Source: Candidatus Cloacimonadota bacterium
GTDB lineage: Bacteria > Muiribacteriota > UBA6191
Direction of reading: 5' to 3'
NCBI GenBank assembly: GCA_002402105.1
Contig: NVVD01000005.1
Coordinates: forward strand, 144,527-208,526
Length of the DNA: 64,000 nt
A model generated the notes under the pieces. It was not told where the DNA came from. It saw only the letters and a program-made list of their open reading frames with translations, and ran no database searches. The position numbers and the translations under genes are program-made. Shown in pieces: positions 24,916 through 34,400 of this stretch (positions are counted from its first letter, which is position 1; every line of letters begins with the position of its first letter).

Positions 24916-25755
24916 TTACATCCCAACTCTAATATCTGCTAAAAATTGATCTAGCTTTTTAGTTTGTATTCTTTTGTATAAATACTCAGGTAATTTTTTA
25001 TAGTTATTTGATCTACAATAAATTAAATAATCAATATTACCTTTTACATGCTTAAAACGATCTATACATGTTAAATCTGATTTTGCTTCTACTGCCGAGA
25101 CTTTATCCCAAGAGTCTTTCAAAAAAGGAGCTAAATTAATGACAGAGCACTTTTCAAATAAGTCTTCATCTTCGTACTCTTCAACAGTAATATATTTGGA
25201 TAAATCCATAACATTACCAACTGCATCAAAAAAACGTACAGAAGATTCAAAACTTTTTTCTCGATAGTGAGATTCAATTTTTACAGGAAATCTTTTTAAA
25301 TCAAATAGATCGTAACTCTGCTTTCTATAACCAGTATCTGGTTTCTTCCATTTCATCATTTCAAAGAATTTTGATATATCATACTCAGTGATATCATCAT
25401 CTTCATCGATAAAAGAATATTTCCCCCTTGAAATAAGTGCTTTTCTTTTTTCATCAATAAACTCAATAGTACCAATTTTTGGTCTCAAGCTTGGGGAAAG
25501 ACAAATTTCTTTAATATCTGAATGGCACTCTACACGACTTAAAGATTGCCACTCATAAAAATAAAAGGCATCTAAATCTAATAGCTGACGGTCTTCAGAA
25601 TAATCATCTGTTGACGTAGATAAAGGGCTACATAAAGATTTTTGTGATAATATTAAACCCTTACTATCAAAAAATTGCACATAAGCTTCAAATTGTTCTT
25701 CGTCGCATCCTCTAAAAATACGTACCGCAACATCGTTTTGTTCGCTTTCACTCAT
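24916..25755 (-). CDS. Protein with an internally duplicated domain of unknown function
   Basis: The 279-residue acidic protein lacks a signal peptide. Two segments resemble each other: about 10-95 (VAVRIFRGCDEEQFEAYVQF, then FD..G, then WQSLSRVECHSDIKEI) and about 160-245 (FPVKIESHYREKSFESSVRF, then FD..G, then WDKVSAVEAKSDLTCI). Each half therefore has a beta start, 'FE..V.FFD..G', 'W..ls.VE..SD' and a following strand. The ATG at 25755 follows AGGTGA. Upstream is a near-palindrome at 25868-25885. No known family is recognised, and the function is unknown. Confidence 0.6.
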   Translation of the reverse strand: MSESEQNDVAVRIFRGCDEEQFEAYVQFFDSKGLILSQKSLCSPLSTSTDDYSEDRQLLDLDAFYFYEWQSLSRVECHSDIKEICLSPSLRPKIGTIEFIDEKRKALISRGKYSFIDEDDDITEYDISKFFEMMKWKKPDTGYRKQSYDLFDLKRFPVKIESHYREKSFESSVRFFDAVGNVMDLSKYITVEEYEDEDLFEKCSVINLAPFLKDSWDKVSAVEAKSDLTCIDRFKHVKGNIDYLIYCRSNNYKKLPEYLYKRIQTKKLDQFLADIRVGM

Positions 25756-25867
25756 AATTTCACCTATACCCAAATGGATTTTACTATTTTTGATTCATAA
25801 TCAACCAAAAGAAATCGTAGTTTTTAAAAGCTCAATGCTTTTTTGTATAACGATAAAACTTTTTCTA

Positions 25868-25885
25868 GTTGAGTATATATTCAAC
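25868..25885. promoter_or_regulatory. Near-palindrome in the 25756-25981 gap
   Basis: GTTGAGTATATATTCAAC is symmetric except for one mismatched pair and lies about 110 bases upstream of the duplicated-domain gene. AAAAGC/GCTTTT (about 25827-25846) in the same gap can form a hairpin. It is a possible operator. Confidence 0.25.
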
Positions 25886-25981
25886 AATACTTAGTTTAAA
25901 AATTGGTAGATCATTCTATCAGATATCAAGCAAAAAGTTCAAGCTAGGCTCCAGAATCTATTGTTAAATAGGCTTCTCTAT

Positions 25982-26443
25982 TTAAATTTGCTTCATTACA
26001 TCTAAAGTTTCTATCAAAGCTAAAGCTGATTCAGCACCTTTATTACCCGCTTTAACACCTGCCCTCTCGATAGCTTGCTCTAAATTATTTGTAGTAATTA
26101 CACCATTAGTCACAACAAAGTTATGATCTAACATCACCTTTTGCATTCCTTTAGCATTTTCAGAAGCTACAAAGTCAAAGTGTGGAGTTTCACCTTTTAT
26201 AACAGCACCCAAACAAATAGCACCATCGTATTTTTTAGACATAGCAACTTTTTGTAAAACAACAGGCATTTCAAAAGCCCCAGGTATTCTAATCACTTTT
26301 ACATCTTCAAGCGATACACCATGTCTTTTTAAAGCATCCATACAACCGTCTAATAAAGACTCTGTAATAAAACCATTAAACCTTGTAACAATTACTGCTA
26401 TTTTAAAACCACTGCCATTCATCATTCCATCAATAATATTCAT
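25982..26443 (-). CDS. ribH: 6,7-dimethyl-8-ribityllumazine synthase
   Basis: The 153-residue enzyme has the family blocks VTRFNGFITESLLDGC, RIPGAFEMPVVLQKVA, GAVIKGETPHFDFVASE and GNKGAESALALIE. It condenses the ribitylaminouracil and dihydroxybutanone phosphate to lumazine, the last intermediate before riboflavin. It follows ribBA with a 56-base gap on the same strand. Confidence 0.96.
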   Translation of the reverse strand: MNIIDGMMNGSGFKIAVIVTRFNGFITESLLDGCMDALKRHGVSLEDVKVIRIPGAFEMPVVLQKVAMSKKYDGAICLGAVIKGETPHFDFVASENAKGMQKVMLDHNFVVTNGVITTNNLEQAIERAGVKAGNKGAESALALIETLDVMKQI

Positions 26444-26499
26444 TTTAAATTCCTTAGATAATTTAAGTTTTATTAATTTTTTAGTTAAATTAATAAATA

Positions 26500-27732
26500 T
26501 TAAGTTAAGTCTTTTAACAAATGGCCCATTTTTTCTTTTTTTGTCTTTAAATAATGGACATTTGTACTTTTTGGAGTGATTTCAAGAGAGACCCTTTTTG
26601 TTACTTCTAAACCATAACCCTTTAAACCAATTATTTTTTGAGGATTATTTGTCATCAATCTCATTTTTTTGATTCCTAGGGATCTTAAAACCTGTGCTCC
26701 TACTCCATAATTTCTTAAATCTGGCTTAAAGCCAAGTTTTTCATTTGCCTCAACTGTATCATATCCTTCTTCTTGGAGTTTATAAGCCTTAATTTTATGC
26801 TTTAAACCAATGCCACGACCCTCTTGCCTTAAATAAAGAATAACCCCTTGGCCTTCTTCTTCTATTTTTTGCATCGCTAAATCTAATTGTTTACCACAAT
26901 CGCAACGTGAAGAAGAAAATACATCCCCTGTTAAGCACTCAGAGTGTACTCTAACCAGAATTTCTTGAGACGAATCAATTTTTCCTTTTTGTAAAACAAT
27001 ATAGTCCTGATTATCAATAACAGATTCAAAAACTTTTATCTCAAAATCACCATGTTCTGTAGGAAGTACTGATTGAGCGACTTCTTTTACTGAAGTTTCA
27101 TTTTTTAATCTATACTCTACAATATCAGCGACAGTACAAATTTTTAAATCATGTTTTTTTGCAAAAGTAATTAAGTCTGGCATTCTTGACATAGAACCAT
27201 CTTCATTCATGATTTCACAGATGATTCCTGATGCTTGAAAATTTGCCATTCTACTTAAATCTACCGAACCCTCTGTTTGACCTGTACGAACCAAGGTACC
27301 CCCATCTTTAGCTCTTAATGGAAAAATATGACCTGGTCTCGCAAAGTCATTGGGTTTTGCCTCACTTTTTGTTGCATCTAAAATAGTTTTATAACGATCA
27401 TAAGCTGAAATACCAGTCGTAATACCATGAGCTGCATCAATAGAAACAGTAAAAGCTGTTTGAAATTGAGCTGAGTTTTCAACAACCATATGAGGTAAAC
27501 CTAATTGATCAGCTCTATCATTTGTTAAGGTTAAACAAATTAAGCCTCGACCCTCTTTTGCCATAAAATTAATTGCTTCTGTAGTAACTGATTCAGCAGC
27601 CATACATAAATCACCCTCATTTTCTCTATCAGGGTCATCTACTAAAATATACATCTTGCCTAATTTTATATCTTCTAATACTTCTTCTATGGATGAAATG
27701 TCTTGTGAATAATCTAATGTATCTTCACTCAT
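26500..27732 (-). CDS. ribBA: Bifunctional 3,4-dihydroxy-2-butanone-4-phosphate synthase / GTP cyclohydrolase II
   Basis: Residues about 15-215 are the RibB domain, with [16 protein letters not shown] and [10 protein letters not shown]. Residues about 220-405 are the RibA domain, with zinc cysteines in [18 protein letters not shown], the [10 protein letters not shown] loop and [15 protein letters not shown]. Both precursor branches of riboflavin synthesis are thus made by one protein. Both active sites look intact. No FMN riboswitch pattern is visible in the 206 bases upstream. Confidence 0.96.
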   Translation of the reverse strand: MSEDTLDYSQDISSIEEVLEDIKLGKMYILVDDPDRENEGDLCMAAESVTTEAINFMAKEGRGLICLTLTNDRADQLGLPHMVVENSAQFQTAFTVSIDAAHGITTGISAYDRYKTILDATKSEAKPNDFARPGHIFPLRAKDGGTLVRTGQTEGSVDLSRMANFQASGIICEIMNEDGSMSRMPDLITFAKKHDLKICTVADIVEYRLKNETSVKEVAQSVLPTEHGDFEIKVFESVIDNQDYIVLQKGKIDSSQEILVRVHSECLTGDVFSSSRCDCGKQLDLAMQKIEEEGQGVILYLRQEGRGIGLKHKIKAYKLQEEGYDTVEANEKLGFKPDLRNYGVGAQVLRSLGIKKMRLMTNNPQKIIGLKGYGLEVTKRVSLEITPKSTNVHYLKTKKEKMGHLLKDLT

Positions 27733-27938
27733 GTATTTTCCCTAATTTATGATGTAATTGATTCCGACTTTACCACTCATCATATACAAAAATACAGATT
27801 TCTTAACAAGGGATGTTCCATCTAAAAAAACAAAAAATAATTAGAAATGATTGTTATTCTGCTGTTTTCCCAAAATAAATAAAAAAATTAAGTTTAAACC
27901 TTAAGCTCTCTGCTATTATAAAGTCAAAAAAAAACAGT

Positions 27939-28235
27939 TTATTTGGCATCTAAAACCTCTTCAAATAAATCTAATAAGTGCAAATTTCCTTTAGCACAAG
28001 AAACCTTTATAATATCTAAGCCAATGGCACCTGTTGCGTATAAAATTTCTTTTTCATCAACAATTTTAAATAATACCTTACTTGATTTTAACAGATGTCT
28101 TGCATCAAAAATTTGTACATTAAAACTTCTTTTTTTGGCTTTATCAAAGATGCTTTCATCTATCAAACCCTCAATTACATATTGGAAGTTTTTTCGATTT
28201 AAGCAATCCTTGATTTCTTTTTTTGAATATTCCAT
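27939..28235 (-). CDS. 98-residue protein in the riboflavin locus, unknown
   Basis: The protein is charged, with alternating helices and strands (KKEIKDCLNRKNFQYVIEGL, VLFKIVDEKEILYATGAIGL). It has no signal peptide or membrane segment. It starts about 12 bases after the stop of the V4R gene, so the two are probably co-transcribed. An equally long open frame on the opposite strand is Ser/Phe-rich and looks like a shadow. No family is recognised. Confidence 0.55.
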   Translation of the reverse strand: MEYSKKEIKDCLNRKNFQYVIEGLIDESIFDKAKKRSFNVQIFDARHLLKSSKVLFKIVDEKEILYATGAIGLDIIKVSCAKGNLHLLDLFEEVLDAK

Positions 28236-28246
28236 CAAGCCAAAAT

Positions 28247-29479
28247 TTACTTACGAAATACCCTTATTTTTGTAGAAGGGTCTCCACAGGCTAGATTAGA
28301 TTCAAATTCAAATTCAAATGTACTATCACTCTTAAATAATTTTGTATAAAATTCTTCTGTAAACTCTGGCTTATCAATTACGTCACCAAGATAGACTAAG
28401 TCCATTATTCCAGCTGCTGCTCCTAAAGCTAAATAACTGATTGGATGATCGCTTTTACCATACATCCTTTGATAGCCAATAGATTCATAATCATTAAATA
28501 TCTCAAAACTTGCAGACTTTTCACTTACATCCCTAACTGTCCAGGTTCCCCAACCAAGAGAACTAACACATGCGACCATAGCATAAACCCAGTCTTCTTT
28601 TGATTTTAATTCTGATTTAATCAATGAATCCCATTCAACAGAAGTCATGATTCCACCAAAAGTATTAAACGCACAAACATGGCCAGCTTCGATAAATAAA
28701 GAAGAAGACACCATAGGCCCATTTTCACCAACAAGCTCTGTTAATTGCCTTTCAAATTCAAAACTAATACGATTATAATAATCTGCATACATACGAGTTA
28801 AATACACACCAAAAACTGGCAATAGACCATTTATATCTCCAAGTAATGGCATAGCAGCAACTGTCTTAGTAATAACACTTACAGGTAGGTGATTTGGTGA
28901 CCATGTATCTTCTGGTACTTTTTGAATTTTAACTGCTTTTCTTTTTTCAAAGATGCTAAAGTTACTTGCAGTTAATGACACAATAAAGATGTCTTCTTTA
29001 GCCCCAGTAGCCATACAAGCACTTTGTACTACACTTACACTTTTTAAATCATGATTATAAATAGCTGCAAAACTGCCTACTAAATATCCACTAGCAAAAT
29101 GATTTACAGCTTCGTTTGATGAAGTAAATTTTGCTTTCCAAGCAACAGCATAATGACTACTATTAGATTTTAAAGTACCACCATTTTTATCTAATTGACT
29201 GAAGTCTAAGGTACCAAAACCAGCCTGACGAAAAATTTCTGAGGCAACTTTTGACCTATCTAAATCTATATTTTTTTTAAATAAAGCACTTAATTGATCA
29301 AAAGCGGCTTCTGCAGATGCTCCAATTAAAAAAGGCTTACTATCAATGTATTCTGCATCTTGTATAGATCTTTGCAAAAAAGCATTATAATGATGACAGT
29401 GTAATACCATCGACTCATCTGCCAAAACAAAACGATGAGTATCCAAATTATAATTACCTTCTAATAAATTAAATCCCAT
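28247..29479 (-). CDS. Protein with two V4R-like (ligand-binding) domains
   Basis: The 410-residue protein has two segments that resemble V4R domains. The first (about 95-190) reads GTLDFSQLDKNGGTLKSNSS, HYAVAWKAKF, NHFASGYLVGSFAAIYNHDL and SVSVVQSACMATGAKEDIFI. The second (about 310-408) has GWGTWTVRDVSEKSASFEIF, HPISYLALGAAAGIMDLV and ESNLACGDPSTKIRV. V4R domains bind small hydrophobic ligands in regulators and in pigment-related proteins. There is no DNA-binding domain. The ATG at 29479 follows AGGAG at ideal spacing and comes directly after the small upstream gene. The family call is by motif only. Confidence 0.6.
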   Translation of the reverse strand: MGFNLLEGNYNLDTHRFVLADESMVLHCHHYNAFLQRSIQDAEYIDSKPFLIGASAEAAFDQLSALFKKNIDLDRSKVASEIFRQAGFGTLDFSQLDKNGGTLKSNSSHYAVAWKAKFTSSNEAVNHFASGYLVGSFAAIYNHDLKSVSVVQSACMATGAKEDIFIVSLTASNFSIFEKRKAVKIQKVPEDTWSPNHLPVSVITKTVAAMPLLGDINGLLPVFGVYLTRMYADYYNRISFEFERQLTELVGENGPMVSSSLFIEAGHVCAFNTFGGIMTSVEWDSLIKSELKSKEDWVYAMVACVSSLGWGTWTVRDVSEKSASFEIFNDYESIGYQRMYGKSDHPISYLALGAAAGIMDLVYLGDVIDKPEFTEEFYTKLFKSDSTFEFEFESNLACGDPSTKIRVFRK

Positions 29480-29480
29480 T

Positions 29481-29720
29481 TTAATTCTCCTCACATGATT
29501 CATCAAATACTTTACCAACCACTGCTTCTGCTGCAATTTTTATTGAATCATAAAGAGCCTCTGGTAACTCTAAACTTTCTTCCATATTATCTAGTTGCTT
29601 AGAAGTCAAAATTATTTTACTTCTCATTAGCTGTATCATTACTTTAACTAATATACGATCAACAGCTTTAACCTCACCATATTTTTTTGCCCAATCAAAA
29701 ATGTTTTTAACATCTTTCAT
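29481..29720 (-). CDS. 79-residue helical protein between ribE and the V4R gene
   Basis: The product is helical and charged, with no membrane segment (DVKNIFDWAKKYGEVKAVDR, SKQLDNMEESLELPEALYDS). The ATG at 29720 is preceded by GAGGG; an upstream TTG near 29750 would add ten residues. The stop sits one base before the V4R start, so the two are translationally coupled. No family is recognised. Confidence 0.6.
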   Translation of the reverse strand: MKDVKNIFDWAKKYGEVKAVDRILVKVMIQLMRSKIILTSKQLDNMEESLELPEALYDSIKIAAEAVVGKVFDESCEEN

Positions 29721-29751
29721 ATGGCCCTCACTTTCATAAGATTTTACCAAC

Positions 29752-30399
29752 TTACTGGATAAACCCTGCTTTTATTAAACTACTAAGAGAAATATTTGAG
29801 TCTTCCAAGCTATCCGTTTTTAACCAAGAAATTTGTCTTAATACATATTTACCCATAATATCCACTTCAATATTTACTAAATCATTCAAACCTCTATCTA
29901 ACAAACATGTTTTTTTTAAAGTATGAGGAACAACCATTAGACTAATCAAAGTTTTATCTAACGCATTAATTGTTAAGGAGATTCCATCAATAGTAATTGA
30001 ACCCTTTTCTACTAAATACGGAAAAAGTTTATCATTTAATTGTACTTTAAACTCTATAAAGTCACCTAACTTTTTTTTAGAAATAATTTTTGCAACATCA
30101 TCAACGTGTCCTTGAACTAAATGCCCTCCTAGTCTCGTTTGTAGTTGCAATGCTCTCTCAAGATTGACTTTAGCTCCAACACAGTAGTTTTGCTCTGCCC
30201 ATCTATTTTTTGTTTCTAAAGAAACATTTGCGTCAAAATAGTTTTGTCCAATTTTTATAGCAGTTAGACAAATTCCATTTACTGCAATCGAATCACCCAA
30301 GTTTAAATCTTGTAAAACAAGTTTACACTCTATTCTTAATATAGTATCACTTTCCCAAAACTTTACTTTTCCAAGCTCTTCAACAATTCCTGTAAACAT
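29752..30399 (-). CDS. ribE: Riboflavin synthase, alpha chain
   Basis: The 215-residue enzyme has the two lumazine-binding halves: MFTGIVEELGKV with LGDSIAVNGICLTAI (first) and GGHLVQGHVDDVAKI with GSITIDGISLTI (second). It dismutates two lumazines into riboflavin and the uracil precursor. The 5' end overlaps the end of ribD by 37 bases. The gene is called ribE or ribC depending on the organism. Confidence 0.95.
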   Translation of the reverse strand: MFTGIVEELGKVKFWESDTILRIECKLVLQDLNLGDSIAVNGICLTAIKIGQNYFDANVSLETKNRWAEQNYCVGAKVNLERALQLQTRLGGHLVQGHVDDVAKIISKKKLGDFIEFKVQLNDKLFPYLVEKGSITIDGISLTINALDKTLISLMVVPHTLKKTCLLDRGLNDLVNIEVDIMGKYVLRQISWLKTDSLEDSNISLSSLIKAGFIQ

Positions 30400-31454
30400 C
30401 CAAAATCTCCTCTAAGCATTAAAGAGTCACCTAGTGCTTTTGTTTCTAATAAGTTAAATTCTTTATCTTTTTCTAAAAAAAGCCCGTCTTTACCATTTGA
30501 AGCAAAGTATTTCATTCCAAAAAATAAGTAAAACTCATCAATTAAATTTTCTTTTAATAAAAAACTACTGACTTCTTTTCCACCCTCAACAAATAAAGAG
30601 TCAATCCCTTTTGAATATAAATCTTGCAAAACAAGTTTCCAAATAACAGTATAGTTTGAGTTCTTTGCAATAGTAATTTGTTCTATATTTTTTAAAAAGT
30701 CTAACCTTTTTATACAACTATAATAAAATACTTTTTTAGATTTAAAAATTTTTAAATTTCTATCTAGCTTGGCTGTTTTATCAATAACTATAATAATTGG
30801 ATCATCACCTTTTAAATGACGAACATTTAACTCAGGATTATCTTCAATTAGAGTTGTATTACCAACCAAAATTGCTTTATGTAAAGACCTCATTTTATGC
30901 ACTTCAAAACGAGATTTATCTCCTGTAATCCATTTTGATGTCCCATCTTTTCTTGCTATTTTTCCATTCAATGTTTGAGCTAACTTAACACTAATTTTAG
31001 GCCTTTTTTTTATTTGATTAATAAAAAAAACTTTATTAACCTCAATAGCTTCTTTTGATAAAAGCCCACTTTGACATTCAATACCTTCTGCTCTTAAATA
31101 GTCTAGACCACCCTGAGCTTTGGGGTTTGGGTCAAGTACAGCACAAATAACTCTAGTAATACCAGAGTCTAAAATTGCCTTTGTACAAGGCGGAGTTTTT
31201 CCGTAATGGTTACAGGGCTCAAGACTTACATATATACTTGCACCAACTAAACTTTCATCAGCATTTTTAATTGCATCAACCTCAGCATGGTCACTACCAA
31301 ATTCCCTATGATAACCAGAAGCAATAATTTTAAAGTTTTTTACAATTACTGCCCCAACCATAGGATTTGGTGAAACCTTTGTTTGCCCTTTTTTTGAAAG
31401 ATCAATAGCAAGGGACATAGCCTCTAAATCAAGCTTTGAAAAGTTATTTCCCAT
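30363..31454 (-). CDS. ribD: Bifunctional pyrimidine deaminase / reductase of riboflavin synthesis
   Basis: Residues about 1-145 are the deaminase domain, with zinc site SDHAEVDAI and SLEPCNHYGKTPPC. Residues about 150-360 are the reductase, with KRPKISVKLAQTLNGKIARK and SKWITGDKSRFEVHKMRS. The start codon lies inside the last codons of the giant surface-protein gene (11-base overlap), so initiation is coupled to its termination. The C-terminal reductase end is diverged but complete in length. Confidence 0.95.
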   Translation of the reverse strand: MGNNFSKLDLEAMSLAIDLSKKGQTKVSPNPMVGAVIVKNFKIIASGYHREFGSDHAEVDAIKNADESLVGASIYVSLEPCNHYGKTPPCTKAILDSGITRVICAVLDPNPKAQGGLDYLRAEGIECQSGLLSKEAIEVNKVFFINQIKKRPKISVKLAQTLNGKIARKDGTSKWITGDKSRFEVHKMRSLHKAILVGNTTLIEDNPELNVRHLKGDDPIIIVIDKTAKLDRNLKIFKSKKVFYYSCIKRLDFLKNIEQITIAKNSNYTVIWKLVLQDLYSKGIDSLFVEGGKEVSSFLLKENLIDEFYLFFGMKYFASNGKDGLFLEKDKEFNLLETKALGDSLMLRGDFGCLQELLKSLEK

Positions 31455-34400
31455 TTTTAAAGTTAACCACTAAAGATAATGAATAAATAAGTAAATACAT
31501 GGCTAGCATTAAAGCAAATAAACTCATAAAACCTGAAGATAAAATAAAAGCAATTGGATATAAGATCATAAATGAAACCATACGCAACAATACAGATTCT
31601 CTAATCACGCCCGCAAAAGGTGGAGAATAAATATAATATAGATTCATTAGTTCTCTACCAAAGTAAGATTTAATTAAGTAGCTATCTCTAAAACCTGTAA
31701 AGGTTTTCACTAACCACGAATTTTTAGATCCAGAAGTTGCCGTAACAATAAAACAGCCCCCTCCACCTCCGCCGCCTTCATCTTCAAAAACAACATTTTG
31801 AGCATTTGTAACATTGTCAACTTGTGCTGGACTATTCGTGCTTGAAGTACTTCTTCTTACAAAAACTTCTACATCATCTGGCAATGATTGTTGGCTTAAG
31901 TTATCTTTAATTTTTAATTGAAATTTATAATTTCCTTCTTGATCTGGAAAAAAGAATGGACTCTTTGTTCTTGGATTATGTAATTCAACAATAGGACCAC
32001 TTTCTTGATTCCATATATATTGAAAATTGGCATTTTGAGCAAACGAAGAACCACCATCTAAAACAACTCTTTTATTAAAACCCTCTACATTAAAATCAAA
32101 ACCTGCGCTTGCTTGAGGAGAAGATTGATTTTCAGTACTAATCACCATTACAAATTTATCTGATAAACTAAAATATTTACCATCAAAACTTCTAACCTTA
32201 TACTCATAATAACCCGGTGAAAAAAAGCCCGAAGGAGTACAACCTAATGCTCCTCCCGTTGTTATTAAAGCAGCTGGACCACTTTCTTGTACCCATTCAC
32301 ATTGCACATTTATTGAGCTGCACTTTTTAAATAATGAAGGGTTTTTACTTAAGGCACCAAATGTTACTATCTTACTTTTCCCTAAGCTCGTTAAATTAAA
32401 ATAATCATCATCAAAACATTTAGGTTCAGGTAACTCTAAACCCTGTCTTCCACTACTAGAAAATGTTTTTGTAACAATACTATCACCTGCATCAATTAGC
32501 GGAATAAAACCATTTGAACTACCATGTTTTGAAAAGTCATTAGCTATAATAGTAATAATTGTTGGTAAAGAGCTTATCACTCTACCACTTACTTCTTTTA
32601 CTCTATAAACCATTTCAAAGCTATAAATACCTATTTCATTTGGAACAAACTCTACCAAACTACAATTTCTTGTTAAAGGTTTCAACACACTTGTTAAGCC
32701 TTCTATTTGAGTCCATTGATAGCTTAATATTACACTAGTACTTAAACAATTATTTTCTGCTGGCAATAAAGTCTCAGGTAAAATGCTTAAATTTGTATCT
32801 GTACTCGAACCTAAACCAGAAATTTTAAGCTTATGATTAATAGGCGCTTTGTAAATACTATCTTCTGATAAGTTATCAATCGTTTGAATCGATTTACTAA
32901 TTGACTTATTTAAATTACTTACACTTAACCGTGAAATAGACTGAGATAAATCAGAAGTTACGCTTCTTGGACCCCCCTCTATACTTGGTTTAGCTAAAGT
33001 TATTTTTTGATTTGATTTTCTTACCAAAATCTTAATACAACTTGGCTCGCTTCTTAAGCCTTTTCCTTGGGCTTCAACGACTAAATTTATCCCATATAAA
33101 CCGGGCTCTGTATATTTAACTCTTGGGTTAACTCTATTTAAAGTTGATTCATTTACATTGATAAATGGACTTGCTGTTTGTGTAGAAAATACATTGGCTT
33201 TACATTTTATATCTGATAAAGAACATTCTACTCTACAACGGTTTGCCACATTTAAACTATTATTGTTAATAGGGGTCCAATAAAAGTTTAATCCTTTACC
33301 AAGAGTTTCTGCTGAAGATAAATCTCCTGATAATTGAAACTCTGAATCTACTGTAACAACTCGATCAAATCCTGCTTGTGCCATAGGAAATCTATCATTA
33401 TCACTATTTACATATATTGTAACTTGATCTCTACCAACCGCTCCAAAATCGTCTGTTACAATCAATTCAAAAATATACTTACCAGTACTTCTTGTTACAA
33501 AACTTGTAAAAGAGCTTGTTTCTGTTTTTATACCAAGTTGAGAAGAAACTAATTTTTGCTCCTCTAAAGATGGTCCACTGATTTGAATCCAGCGATATGC
33601 TAATAAATCTTCATTTGCATCATATGTACCTCTACCATCTAAAAGTACTAAAAAGTTAACCGTCCCTACTTTTGAAACTCCAGCGTTTGATTCAGGGGCT
33701 AAGTTTTTTACACGATATAAAACCGTATCTTTTTGAGTTACAACTCCACGATTTGTTATGATTCTAAGAGATGCTACATAATCACCAGATCTCTTAGCAT
33801 TAAAAAATGTTTTTTCTTGATTGGATTGATCTACAAGTGGAGAAGTAATTGTTAAAACTGTACTTGTTGGAATTGACTCTAACTCCCATAAATATGTTAG
33901 TTGCTCTTTTGTAAAGCCATTTTTAATCGTCTTACTTGCGTCTAATACGATTACACCTGGACTTGCATTAATAATATCATCCCCAGCATTTGGAATTGGT
34001 AATTGATCAAATGAATTATACATATCAAAAGCACAGGGAGTCGCATCATTTGGATCTCTATTTAAAACACAAAGTCTAAACTCTTCAATATTATTTACAC
34101 CATCATCGTCAAAATCTAATAAAGCATCATTTGGATCAAATTTATCTAAATCTGGATAATTTGGAGATTCTTCTAAAGAGTCTGGTAAACCATCTGAATC
34201 TGAATCTAAATCTAGATCTCCTTCTCCATCTAAATCTTGAAGAATTAAATTTTTTGAGGGAGTTTTAAATTTTAAACTCTTAGTTTCTAAAAGAGGGTTT
34301 ATACCATTTCCTAAACGATCTTCAACATAAATAGCTACTATATACTCTGTGCCCCCACATAACGTGGTTTTTTGAAAGCTAATTGGAGGAGCATTTTGCC

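Noticed and set aside
27733..27938. FMN riboswitch upstream of ribBA
   Set aside because: The conserved RFN core (for example the GGGTGAAATTCCC region) is not present on either strand in this gap, nor directly before ribD, whose start lies inside another gene.
27943..28275. 110-codon open frame on the plus strand in the rib locus
   Set aside because: Its composition is Ser/Phe/Lys-rich and shadow-like, and the minus-strand frame fits the operon spacing.
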